Shown here in pieces: positions 23,197 to 30,530 of a stretch of 32,082 nucleotides of DNA. How positions within the stretch are numbered: position 1 is the stretch's first letter; each line of letters begins with the position of its first letter. Both the position numbers and the translations under genes were made by a program. The notes beneath the pieces are model-generated. The model worked only from the letters and a program-made list of their open reading frames with translations, did no database searches and was not told where the DNA came from. The DNA is from Oscillospiraceae bacterium. GTDB taxonomy: Bacteria; Bacillota; Clostridia; Oscillospirales; CAG-272. The DNA is taken from the NCBI GenBank assembly GCA_015065295.1, contig SVQN01000030.1, forward strand, positions 1 to 32,082, written 5' to 3'.

Positions 23197-23202
23197 AAAA
23201 TC

Positions 23203-24426
23203 TTACTTATCCCAGCCAGCTTCTGCCTGAGCCTTGACCTTGATCGGGAGACCGAAGAGGTTGATGAAGCCGTTGGCGTCCTTCTGGTTGTAGTCTTCGT
23301 CTACGCCGAAGGATGCGGTCTGTTCGTTGTAGAGGGAGTACGGAGAGGTTACGCCTGCGTTAATCATGTTGCCTTTGTAGAGCTTGAGGGTAACGTCGCC
23401 GGTAACGTGCTTCTGGGTGTCGTCCACGAATGCGCCGATGGATTCGCGGAGGGGAGTGAACCACTGACCGTTGTAAACGAGTTCGCCGAGCTTCTGAGCG
23501 ACCATCGTCTTGAAGTGCATGGTTTCCTTGTCGAGAGTGATGGTTTCGAGAACGTCGTGTGCCTTGTAGAGGATGGTGCCTGCGGGAGTTTCGTATACGC
23601 CGCGGCTCTTCATACCGACGAGACGGTTTTCAACGATGTCGAGAAGACCGATGCCGTTCGCGCCGCCGATCTTGTTCAGCGTGTCAACGAGGGTGATGCA
23701 GTCCATTTCTTCGCCGTTGACAGCGGTCGGGATACCCTTTTCAAAGTGGATGGTAACGTAGGTGGGGGTATCGGGAGCCTGTTCGGGGGATACGCTCAGT
23801 TCAAGGAAGCCCTTCTTGTTGTACTGGGGTTCGTTTGCGGGGCTTTCGAGGTCGAGACCTTCGTGGCTGAGGTGCCAGAGGTTCTTGTCCTTGGAGTAGT
23901 TGGTTTCGCGGTTGATCTTGAGCGGGATGTTGTGCGCTTCCGCGTAGTCGATTTCTTCGTCGCGGGACTGGATATCCCAGATTCTCCACGGAGCGATGAT
24001 GGTCATGTCGGGAGCAAACGCCTTGATGGTCAGTTCAAAACGAACCTGGTCGTTGCCCTTGCCGGTGCAGCCGTGGCAGATCGCGTCTGCGCCTTCCGCG
24101 AGAGCGATTTCAACCAGACGCTTTGCGATGCAGGGACGTGCGTGGGAGGTGCCGAGGAGGTAGTCTTCGTACTTTGCGTCCGCCTTGAGGCAGGGCCAGA
24201 TGTATTCTTCGATGTATTCCTTGCGGAGGTCTTCGATGTAAAGCTTGGAAGCACCGGTCTTCAGTGCCTTTTCTTCGAGACCTTCGAGTTCGTCTGCCTG
24301 ACCGACGTTGCCGGAAACCGCGATAACTTCGCAGCCTTCGTAGTTTTCCTTCAGCCACGGAATGATGATGGACGTATCAAGACCGCCGGAGTAAGCGAGA
24401 ACGATTTTTTTGATTTCTTTTTTCAT
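23203..24426 (-). CDS. argG: Argininosuccinate synthase
   Basis: A 407-residue enzyme that condenses citrulline and aspartate with ATP to argininosuccinate. The N-type ATP pyrophosphatase loop AYSGGLDTS is at residues 11-19. [13 protein letters not shown] and SRDEEIDYA are conserved substrate-binding blocks. It is the promoter-proximal gene of the arginine cluster. GAGG precedes the ATG by about 9 bases, a good ribosome site in contrast to argH, argC and argF. The cluster order is argG, H, C, J, B, D, F, giving every step from N-acetylglutamate to arginine in one place. Confidence 0.98.
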   Translation of the reverse strand: MKKEIKKIVLAYSGGLDTSIIIPWLKENYEGCEVIAVSGNVGQADELEGLEEKALKTGASKLYIEDLRKEYIEEYIWPCLKADAKYEDYLLGTSHARPCIAKRLVEIALAEGADAICHGCTGKGNDQVRFELTIKAFAPDMTIIAPWRIWDIQSRDEEIDYAEAHNIPLKINRETNYSKDKNLWHLSHEGLDLESPANEPQYNKKGFLELSVSPEQAPDTPTYVTIHFEKGIPTAVNGEEMDCITLVDTLNKIGGANGIGLLDIVENRLVGMKSRGVYETPAGTILYKAHDVLETITLDKETMHFKTMVAQKLGELVYNGQWFTPLRESIGAFVDDTQKHVTGDVTLKLYKGNMINAGVTSPYSLYNEQTASFGVDEDYNQKDANGFINLFGLPIKVKAQAEAGWDK

Positions 24427-24485
24427 TTCTATATACCTCTTTGATTATTTTTGATTTTTTGTGGGGTTTGTTTTTGTGTGAGCAT

Positions 24486-24514
24486 ATTATACCTCTCCTC
24501 TGTCGAAAATGCAA
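24486..24514 (-). promoter_or_regulatory. Promoter of the arginine cluster
   Basis: On the minus strand, TATAAT (24486-24491) is perfect, 17 bp from TTGCAT (24509-24514), a weak -35. The start codon lies about 60 bases downstream. A weak -35 fits a regulated promoter. Confidence 0.75.
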
Positions 24515-24533
24515 TAGGCAGGTTGACCAAATC

Positions 24534-24568
24534 GGAATAAATATGCAATAAATATTTATAAAAATACA
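24534..24568. promoter_or_regulatory. Two ArgR-like boxes
   Basis: Against TGAATAWWWATTCA, 24534-24547 (GGAATAAATATGCA) matches 12 of 14 and 24555-24568 (TTTATAAAAATACA) 11 of 14. Their starts are exactly 21 bp apart, the spacing used by ArgR hexamers. They lie just upstream of the argG -35. The region is AT-rich, so chance matches are possible. Confidence 0.5.
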
Positions 24569-24726
24569 CAATTTACCCGCATATATGCAGGGTTTATACA
24601 TTTTCTGTACGCTGTTCAGGAAACAATTCCGCCGGAAAATTGCGTAAAAGGCATAAATTTACGCGGTTATTTGCCGCATGGACGGTTAGAATAAACAACG
24701 AATCTCGGAGAGAAAGGAGATTCTAT

Positions 24727-25656
24727 ATGAAATTCACAAAGCATACACTTCCGCTTTTGCTGGCGGCGGTCATGATTGTCCCGCCCGTACTTGCGGAACG
24801 TGCGTCTGCGGAGATGCCGGCCGGACTGTTTGACTTTTTCCGTAAAGAGGAAGCCCCCGAAACCGAGCCTCTTCCGGAAGATGTTCCGCCGAAACGCGGA
24901 AACAGGAGTCCGTGCAAAGAAAAAGAAAAGGACTGTGCCGCATCCGCAGAAGCGTCAAACTGGTACTGCAAGCACATGGAGGGCGGGAAACGTCCGCCGA
25001 TGCCGGGAGAGATGACGTTCATTGACAAGCACGGCGGCTATTTCCTCGGAGAGGACGACAAAGTTCTCTACCTGACCTTTGACGCCGGCTACGAAAACGG
25101 CAATGTCGCCCGCATTCTCGATACGCTGAAGGCGGAGGAGGTTCCCGCCGCGTTCTTCATCCTTGAAAATCTCGTCACGCGGAATACCGATCTGGTGAAG
25201 CGCATGAACGATGAGGGACATCTCGTCTGCAATCACACCGCGAAGCATCCCGACATGACAACAAAATCCCAGACGGAATTCACCGACGAACTGGCGGCAA
25301 TGGAAAAAATCTATAAGGATACAATGGGGACGGACATCGCAAAATATTATCGTCCGCCGGAAGGAAAGTTCACGGAAGCAAATCTTGAGTGGGCGAATTC
25401 GCTCGGCTACAAGACGATTTTCTGGAGCTACGCCTACGCCGACTGGGACAACGATCACCAGATGCCGGCGGACAAAGCCGTGAAGAAAGTCCTTGACGGG
25501 ACGCACAACGGCGCGGTGATCCTGCTTCACCCGACCTCCGCGACCAATGCCGATATTCTGCCGGAGCTGATCCGGGAGTGGAAGGCGATGGGCTACCGCT
25601 TCGGTACGCTCGACGAACTGACTGCGAACGGCGATCTTACCAAAAATCAAACGTAA
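24727..25656 (+). CDS. pdaA: PdaA-type delta-lactam-biosynthetic polysaccharide deacetylase
   Basis: The start is set at ATG 24727 (MKFTKHTLPLLLAAVMIV), where AAAGGAG lies 8 bases upstream; the earlier in-frame TTG has none. The protein is 309 residues. A signal peptide (cut near AERASA) sends it across the membrane; a Pro/Glu/Lys-rich linker follows. The NodB domain has YLTFDAGYENGN in place of TFDDGP, the metal motif HTAKHPDM, RPPEGKF, and FWSYAYADWDNDHQ, all as in PdaA of Bacillus, which removes acetyl groups from muramic acid to form the muramic delta-lactam of the spore cortex. It supports a sporulating host. The next deacetylase gene follows after 12 bases. Confidence 0.9.
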   Translation: MKFTKHTLPLLLAAVMIVPPVLAERASAEMPAGLFDFFRKEEAPETEPLPEDVPPKRGNRSPCKEKEKDCAASAEASNWYCKHMEGGKRPPMPGEMTFIDKHGGYFLGEDDKVLYLTFDAGYENGNVARILDTLKAEEVPAAFFILENLVTRNTDLVKRMNDEGHLVCNHTAKHPDMTTKSQTEFTDELAAMEKIYKDTMGTDIAKYYRPPEGKFTEANLEWANSLGYKTIFWSYAYADWDNDHQMPADKAVKKVLDGTHNGAVILLHPTSATNADILPELIREWKAMGYRFGTLDELTANGDLTKNQT

Positions 25657-25668
25657 AGCTGGGATGAA

Positions 25669-26361
25669 ATGCGTCGGAACCGAATTCTGAAATCCGTCCT
25701 GTGCGCCGGTATTGTTCTGATGTTCGGAGGAACGGCCGTTTTTCCCGTGTCGTCGGCAGAGGTGGTCTATTCGTGGCATACCAACGACAAGACGATTGCC
25801 CTGACGTTTGACGACGGACCGCATCCGGTCTATACGCCCGAAATCCTCGATATTCTCGGAGAATACGGCGTGAAAGCGACTTTTTTCACCATCGGGCAGA
25901 ACGTGGAATGGTATAACGATGTGTTCCGGATGGAATATGCCGCCGGTCATGAGATCGGGAACCACACCTATTCCCATCAGAATCTGCGGAAACTTCCGTA
26001 TAAATCGGTCTGCCGGGAGATCGAGCAGGCGGAAGAACTGGTGTATGAGGCAACCGAATACCGGACAAGGCTGCTGCGTCCGCCGGAGGGAGCGTTCGGA
26101 CACGATCTGTGCAAAGCGGCGGCGGAACTGGATTATACGGTGATCTGCTGGTCGGTGGATACTCTCGACTGGGCGCACACACCGAGCGACGAGATCGTGA
26201 CCAACGTGCTGGAAAACGTCAAGGGCGGGGACATCATCCTGTTTCACGATTATATCGCCGGAGATTCCCCGACACCGGATGCGCTGCGGGTGATTATTCC
26301 GGCCTTGCTGGACGAAGGATACCGGTTTGTCACGGTGTCGGAATTATTGAACGGAAAATAA
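25669..26361 (+). CDS. Secreted polysaccharide deacetylase (NodB/PdaB-like)
   Basis: A 230-residue protein. Residues 1-30 are a signal peptide (VLCAGIVLMFGGTAVFPVSSAE). The NodB domain is classical: ALTFDDGPHPVYTPEIL with the catalytic Asp, HTYSH with the metal-binding His residues, RPPEGAFG, CWSVDTLDW and DIILFHDY with the last conserved His. It probably deacetylates N-acetylglucosamine or N-acetylmuramic acid in the wall or cortex. It starts 12 bases after the pdaA-like gene, so the two form an operon; the ribosome site is weak (GGGATG). The exact polysaccharide is uncertain. Confidence 0.9.
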   Translation: MRRNRILKSVLCAGIVLMFGGTAVFPVSSAEVVYSWHTNDKTIALTFDDGPHPVYTPEILDILGEYGVKATFFTIGQNVEWYNDVFRMEYAAGHEIGNHTYSHQNLRKLPYKSVCREIEQAEELVYEATEYRTRLLRPPEGAFGHDLCKAAAELDYTVICWSVDTLDWAHTPSDEIVTNVLENVKGGDIILFHDYIAGDSPTPDALRVIIPALLDEGYRFVTVSELLNGK

Positions 26362-26363
26362 AG

Positions 26364-26397
26364 AAAAACTGCTGTTCCCATGGGAACGGCAGTTTTT
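26364..26397 (+). terminator. Terminator after the deacetylase operon
   Basis: AAAAACTGCTGTTCCC with GGGAACGGCAGTTTTT: a 16-bp stem with a two-base loop and one wobble pair, ending in a T run, 3 bases after the stop. Confidence 0.93.
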
Positions 26398-26398
26398 C

Positions 26399-26437
26399 AG
26401 TGAAGAGAGAAAAGAGAAGAGTGAAAAGAAAAGGAAA
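26399..26437 (+). repeat. Purine-rich repeat, copy 2
   Basis: About 40 purine-rich bases (core AAAGAGAAGAGTGAAAAG) matching 3656-3696 with about four differences. As at copy 1, it lies between a plus-strand gene end and a perfect-palindrome terminator of a convergent gene. Confidence 0.75.
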
Positions 26438-26464
26438 AAAACCGATGCTGCAGCATCGGTTTTT
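26437..26464. terminator. Perfect palindrome terminator of the DUF624-like gene
   Basis: AAAAACCGATGCTG and CAGCATCGGTTTTT are exact reverse complements with no loop bases. It lies 4 bases after the minus-strand stop. Confidence 0.9.
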
Positions 26465-26467
26465 GAA

Positions 26468-27592
26468 TTATTCTTCGGTGCCCATTTCTTCGTAGAACGG
26501 GTCGATCATGTACTGCTTGATCTTCGGATAAGCGGCGTAAACGCTCATCGTGACGATCATCGCGGGGATGATGACGAACGGCATGATGACGGCGAGCGGG
26601 AAGTACGCGTACATCAGGACGTATTCGAGCAGGAGAAGGACGAGCGTTCCGAGAAGGAACATGAAGTTCCGCTTGACGCCGAGGACGGTGAAGCGGATCG
26701 CGTTCTTGAACATCTTGAAGATGGACAGGTCGAACGTGACGATCATCAGGTAGATGTACGGACGCATGAAGTAATAGAGAAGCGCAAGGCACCAGACCAT
26801 GAACAGCATGGTGTCCAGAACGAAGTTCATGCCGTAGTTGAGGTTGAAGAAGATGATGTCGAAAATCAGGAGGAAGATGATGCCGAGGTCGAGGATGCCG
26901 TAAATCATCGCCTGACGGAAGTTGCGCTTGATGGTGTCAAAGAAGTCCTGCATGACGAAGACCGGCTTCCCGCGGAACAGGTTGCGGACGATGTAAGTCA
27001 CGCCGACGCGGACGGGGCCGAAGGTGAGGATCACCAGCGCGGAGAGGGCGAACAGGACATAGTCCGTGGTGGTCAGCACCGGCACTTCCATCTGACGGGA
27101 GAAGATCGTCCAGAGCGCGGAGGTGGCGGGGGAGTGGTCATACAGCATTGCGCCGCGCAGAGGTGCGAACACGAGATAATACGGTGTGGTGGTGTGGATG
27201 GAGAAGTAGCCGCTCATGGCGAGGAAGAAGAAGAAAATGGGGAAGTTTCCGAGAACGAGCAGCATATTCACCGAGAGAATCGGATTGAGCTTGCGGCCGA
27301 GGAATTTGAAGAAATTGACGAGCGTCGGATTTTCGGCGATCTGTTCTTCTTCCTTGTCCACGCCGCGTCCGTCGGCGTACATCGAACTGAAGATGTTGTG
27401 CTTTTTCTTTTCCGCCTGCTTGGCACGTTTTTTCTCCGCCTGTTCGCGGGCTTCAATTTCGTCAAGGGAGAGATTTTCTTCCTCCCGCTGACTCGAACTT
27501 TTCCAGTTGTTCCGGCCGTAATTGGTCGGATGCGGTTCGCCGCCGCCGGGAATACCGTTCCGGCTGTTCCGGTTATTGCTATCGTTGGCCAT
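26468..27592 (-). CDS. DUF624 (YesL)-like membrane protein with a long charged N-terminus
   Basis: A 374-residue protein. Residues 1-105 are hydrophilic (Asn/Gly-rich start, then KKRAKQAEKKKHNIF). About six membrane spans follow, such as ILSVNMLLVLGNFPIFFFFLAMSGYF (about 127-152), YVLFALSALVILTFGPV, DLGIIFLLIFDIIFF, LFMVWCLALLYYFMRPYIYL, FMFLLGTLVLLLLEYVLMYAYFPLAVIMPFVIIP. The segment FGPVRVGVTYIVRNLFRGKPVFVMQDFFDTIKRNFRQA resembles the core of DUF624/YesL proteins, often found with carbohydrate uptake genes, but no such genes are nearby. AAAGGTG precedes the ATG by 7 bases. The function is unknown; a lone gene. Confidence 0.8.
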   Translation of the reverse strand: MANDSNNRNSRNGIPGGGEPHPTNYGRNNWKSSSQREEENLSLDEIEAREQAEKKRAKQAEKKKHNIFSSMYADGRGVDKEEEQIAENPTLVNFFKFLGRKLNPILSVNMLLVLGNFPIFFFFLAMSGYFSIHTTTPYYLVFAPLRGAMLYDHSPATSALWTIFSRQMEVPVLTTTDYVLFALSALVILTFGPVRVGVTYIVRNLFRGKPVFVMQDFFDTIKRNFRQAMIYGILDLGIIFLLIFDIIFFNLNYGMNFVLDTMLFMVWCLALLYYFMRPYIYLMIVTFDLSIFKMFKNAIRFTVLGVKRNFMFLLGTLVLLLLEYVLMYAYFPLAVIMPFVIIPAMIVTMSVYAAYPKIKQYMIDPFYEEMGTEE

Positions 27593-27666
27593 GTTGATTC
27601 ACCTTTGTTTTGTATTTCATGTTATTTACAGCAATTCTCCAAAAATATGCAATACAGAACGAATAT

Positions 27667-27811
27667 TTCGTAGGGACACGGCGCGCCGTGTCCGCTAAAA
27701 AATTTGAACAGAGTATATTTTGTAAATAAAATATCCGATTTGGATGGATTTCCGACAAAACATCGTTTATCCAAATTGATTGCCGGACACGGCACGCCGT
27801 GTCCCTACGAA
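27667..27811. mobile_element. MITE-like element with hairpin ends, about 145 bp
   Basis: The ends are near-perfect inverted repeats of 28 bases (27667-27694 and 27784-27811) starting TTCGTAGGGACACGG; they differ at one base. Each end carries its own palindrome: the left GGACACGGCGCGCCGTGTCC is perfect over 20 bases, and the right has one change. The middle is AT-rich without an open frame and has an 8-bp inverted repeat (ATTTGGAT, ATCCAAAT). It occupies the gap between two convergent-neighbour membrane genes. No clear target-site duplication is visible. Confidence 0.75.
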
Positions 27812-27861
27812 TCGAGCTTTTTGAGTTTGTATTCTTTTTTTGGAAGCTGTAATAATTTGCT

Positions 27862-28482
27862 TTATAAACTCCCCTGCATCAGCAGAACTGCCGCCGTTCC
27901 CAGCACAAAAATGCCGCCGGAAATCAGCAGAAACAGAATCAGCCAGTCTGCCGCCGCCGTCCGGAACCGCCGGATATCTCCGTCCGCGTAGGTGCGGCAC
28001 AGATACCGCGACACAGAACAGGAACAGGAAGCGAGCAGAATCATCAGGACGGACGCCGCAAAATAGAGGATCAGCGCGGGAACCCAGTGCCGTCCGATGC
28101 TGACGACCGAGCCGTTTTTCATGAGGACGCCCGCGCATCCGAGACAGAGTCCCCGCCAGACGATGACCGTTCCCGAAACTGCGGATGACCACGGCGTGTG
28201 CGCGGCGGCGTAAATACCGAAAAGCGCGATTGCCGATGGAAACAGGCATCGGAGAACGGACAGAACAACCACAGCGGGACATCCGCCCGTTACGGGAGAA
28301 ACCGCAAGAAAAACGCCGCCGTGCGGCCGCATCAGGATCGGAGCCAGAAGAAATCCGCACAGAAAAGCGAGCGCGAACAGAAGAAGACCGGCAAGAAAAC
28401 GGATCGCCAGTCTCCGGGAAGGCTGTCCTGTCCCGGCGGATGATTCGCGGGAATGCAGGAAAGAGGAGAGGGTATCGTTCAT
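27862..28482 (-). CDS. Small multi-span membrane protein, possibly SpoIIM-like
   Basis: The start is set at 28482 (MNDTLSSFLHSRESSAGTG), where GGAGG lies 6 bases upstream; the frame is open earlier but lacks a ribosome site and crosses the divergent promoter region. The protein is 206 residues. Spans are at about 26-48 (FLAGLLLFALAFLCGFLLAPIL), 70-90, 100-118, 130-150 (ALILYFAASVLMILLASC) and 180-203. The central VIVWRGLCLGCAGVLM, followed by a short loop and a long span, recalls the SpoIIM/UPF0114-type layout, but the match is weak. It could be a sporulation membrane protein or simply an unknown one. It is divergent from the GNAT gene. Confidence 0.65.
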   Translation of the reverse strand: MNDTLSSFLHSRESSAGTGQPSRRLAIRFLAGLLLFALAFLCGFLLAPILMRPHGGVFLAVSPVTGGCPAVVVLSVLRCLFPSAIALFGIYAAAHTPWSSAVSGTVIVWRGLCLGCAGVLMKNGSVVSIGRHWVPALILYFAASVLMILLASCSCSVSRYLCRTYADGDIRRFRTAAADWLILFLLISGGIFVLGTAAVLLMQGSL

Positions 28483-28639
28483 GGTGCCTCCGCATGAAAA
28501 GAATGAGGATGTTACCCCAATGTATGCGGGAAGACGCGGAACGATACCGGAATTTCTATGAAGTGTACCACAGGTTCCTGCGGAATACAATACATGAAAT
28601 GTAAATTTAATAAAAATTGAAGAATATCCCGGGAGGTTC

Positions 28640-28668
28640 TTGAAAAAACAGGAGTCATGGCTTATAAT
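28640..28668 (+). promoter_or_regulatory. Promoter of the GNAT gene
   Basis: TTGAAA (28640-28645), 17-bp spacer, TATAAT (28663-28668). The start codon is 35 bases downstream. Confidence 0.87.
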
Positions 28669-28703
28669 GATAGCAACAATTGGATGGGACAGGAGACTTC
28701 GGA

Positions 28704-29291
28704 ATGACACACGACGAGATCACCCATATTTTCCGCGAACCGCCGGTGCTGGAAACGCGCCGTCTGGTGCTGCGGAAGATGCAGAAGCGCGACAGCCACG
28801 ATATGTACGAATACGCCAGCCGCCGCGACGTGACGGAATACCTCCTCTGGGAGCCGCACGAAAGCGAATATTATACCTACCGGTATCTGGCGTATATCCA
28901 GTCCCGTTACCGTGCCGGCGATTTCCACGACTGGGCGGTGACGCTCCGGGACAGCGGCAAGATGATCGGCACCTGCGGCTTCACGCGGTTCAATTATGAC
29001 GCGAATTCCGCCGAAGTGGGGTATGTCCTGAATCCCGCATACTGGGGATACGGCATCGCACCGGAAGCAGTGTCCGCCGTGATGCGGTTCGGATTCGTGA
29101 ATCTGCGGGTGAACCGGATCGAAGCACGGTATATGGTCGGCAACGACCGGAGCCGCCGCGTGATGGAGAAAGTCGGCATGACGTTCGAGGGAATCGCAAG
29201 AGAATCCATGCACGTCAAGGGACGGTATGTCTCGGTGGGAACGTGCGCGATTCTGAGAAGGGAATTTCAGGAAAAGTTCGGCGTGATATAA
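28704..29291 (+). CDS. GNAT-family N-acetyltransferase (RimJ/RimL-like)
   Basis: The start is set at ATG 28704 (MTHDEITHIFREPPVLETRRLVLR) with AGGAG 10 bases upstream. The protein is 195 residues. The acetyl-CoA site is seen in EVGYVLNPAYWGYGIAPEAVSAVMRFGF, the core Q/R-x-x-G-x-G/A-like loop, with NRIEARYMVGNDRSRRVMEKVGMTFEG after it: the typical signature of the RimJ/RimL subfamily, which acetylates protein N-termini or small amines. It begins with ETRRLVLRKMQKRD, the usual first strand. It has its own promoter and stands alone. The substrate is unknown. Confidence 0.92.
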   Translation: MTHDEITHIFREPPVLETRRLVLRKMQKRDSHDMYEYASRRDVTEYLLWEPHESEYYTYRYLAYIQSRYRAGDFHDWAVTLRDSGKMIGTCGFTRFNYDANSAEVGYVLNPAYWGYGIAPEAVSAVMRFGFVNLRVNRIEARYMVGNDRSRRVMEKVGMTFEGIARESMHVKGRYVSVGTCAILRREFQEKFGVI

Positions 29292-29307
29292 AGAAAAAAG
29301 TAAAATC

Positions 29308-29391
29308 ACCTGTAGTGATAGTTGAACGAGCGACTTTTGCCTCCCTCGCTGAGGGAGGCAATGACTGTTTATTTAACTGGCACTATGAGGT
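29308..29391. repeat. 84-bp nested palindromic element
   Basis: Outer arms ACCT-n-TAGTG and CACTA-n-AGGT, inner AGTT and AACT, and a central 10-bp hairpin TGCCTCCCTC-GCT-GAGGGAGGCA (29338-29360) fold into one long cruciform-like structure. There is no open frame. It lies between the GNAT stop and the terminator of the convergent kinase gene. Confidence 0.6.
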
Positions 29392-29397
29392 AAACTC

Positions 29398-29426
29398 AAA
29401 AGGAGATACCCGCCGTATCTCCTTTT
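29398..29426. terminator. Terminator of the APH-like kinase gene (bidirectional)
   Basis: AAAAGGAGATAC and GTATCTCCTTTT form a 12-bp stem with a 5-base loop. It lies 5 bases after the minus-strand stop and has A-rich and T-rich flanks, so it can serve both convergent genes. Confidence 0.9.
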
Positions 29427-29431
29427 TTGAC

Positions 29432-30400
29432 TTATTTTTTCAGCTTTTCCCAGAATTCCAGCATCCGCGCACGGTTGCGGCGGTAGTCTTCCTCGGTGTC
29501 ATATTTCCGCGTGAAATGCTCGCCCATGAACGCCAGATTGATCCAGATGTTATACCACGTCAGCCGACGCTGTTCGCTTTCGCTGAATTCCGTCTGACCG
29601 AATCCTTCCAGAAAATCCGGATTCATCCCGTAGGAACGGAACCGGTCTTCCATCAGCGGTTCCGCCCACAACGCGCGTTCCCAGTCGATGATCCCGGTAA
29701 TTTCATCCCCCTGGATGAGAATATTGTTCTCCCATATATCAAAATGCACCAGCGACGCTTCCGTTACTTCATCGAAATACGGCTTGTCCGCGAGAAGCTG
29801 CGCGAGAATTTCGTCCCGCGTCACGCCCATATCCGCGCCGCACCGTTCCATGTCGCCCGTGACATTTCCGATGAGCTGGTTCACCACCCCATACAGCGAA
29901 TCAAATTCAATCCCGCTGTTCACGATGCCGAAGAAACCGTTTTTGATCTTCCCGATGTCCCGTACCGCGCGTCCCATCGCCGTGTACAGGGCTTTCGACT
30001 GCTCCTTCGTGAACGTCTTCCGCAGAGGTGCCATCAGATCGCCTTCCACGAATTCCATGAAGAAATATTTTCCGCTGCACCGCGTCATGTTGTCGTCGTA
30101 AAACAAAACCTTCGGCGCGGGAACCTCCGGCGCACGTTCTGCGATCAGACGCATCGCTGCCGTTTCCGATTCGATCAGCCACTGTTCGTTGGAAGCTTTC
30201 CCGACCATTCCGGGAGACGAAACCTTCAGCACGGTTCTGAAGCCGTCCGTCATCGTCACAACATACAACGCGTTGCACATCCCTGCCGTCAATTCTTCGA
30301 TTTCCGAAACTTCCCGTTCCGGAAATGCAATGTTGAACAACTCCCGGATTTTTTCTTCACTCAGTTTGTTTTTCGAAGCCGAATCCGCAGTTGAAATCAT
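29432..30400 (-). CDS. Aminoglycoside-phosphotransferase-like small-molecule kinase
   Basis: The start is set at 30400 (MISTADSASKNKLSEEKIREL), where GGAGGG lies 7 bases upstream; the frame is open earlier but runs into hairpin-repeat copy h. The protein is 322 residues. The kinase fold is complete: AGMCNALYVVTM and TVLKVSSP in the N-lobe (ATP lysine), FFMEFVEGD in the hinge, VHFDIWENNILI as the catalytic H-x-D-x4-N loop and TGIIDWERALWAEPL as the metal-binding Asp loop. It probably phosphorylates a hydroxylated small molecule or antibiotic; the family alone does not show resistance. It is convergent with the GNAT gene. Confidence 0.9.
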   Translation of the reverse strand: MISTADSASKNKLSEEKIRELFNIAFPEREVSEIEELTAGMCNALYVVTMTDGFRTVLKVSSPGMVGKASNEQWLIESETAAMRLIAERAPEVPAPKVLFYDDNMTRCSGKYFFMEFVEGDLMAPLRKTFTKEQSKALYTAMGRAVRDIGKIKNGFFGIVNSGIEFDSLYGVVNQLIGNVTGDMERCGADMGVTRDEILAQLLADKPYFDEVTEASLVHFDIWENNILIQGDEITGIIDWERALWAEPLMEDRFRSYGMNPDFLEGFGQTEFSESEQRRLTWYNIWINLAFMGEHFTRKYDTEEDYRRNRARMLEFWEKLKK

Positions 30401-30411
30401 ATAGAATCCCT

Positions 30412-30527
30412 CCAAATCTGCACAAACTCTGTCCAATCCCCTTATTAAATGTTTTTGAAGAGAGGCAGAGTATTTGCTGCACAAAAACTCCGGGGAGGGG
30501 CTTTTTCAAAAAAGTCCCTCCCCGAGA
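30412..30527 (-). repeat. Hairpin-repeat family, copy h
   Basis: On the minus strand 6 bases after the YchF stop: CGGGGAGGGACTTTTT with AAAAAGCCCCTCCCCG (30491-30524), 16 positions with one wobble, G-C-rich where other copies have A-T. A different inner hairpin (GCAG with CTGC, near 30465-30480) replaces the usual palindrome. The family tail (GACAGAGTTTGTGCAGA) is very clear. Confidence 0.83.
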
Positions 30528-30530
30528 ATC

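Larger units (their letters stand above)
24427..24726. other. Divergent regulatory gap between argG and the deacetylase gene
   Basis: 300 bases. The left half is AT-rich and carries the argG promoter and two ArgR-like boxes. The right half holds a small inverted repeat, GCGTAAA (24642-24648) with TTTACGC (24658-24664), and the ribosome site AAAGGAG of the deacetylase. I see no convincing plus-strand sigma-A promoter. Confidence 0.6.
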
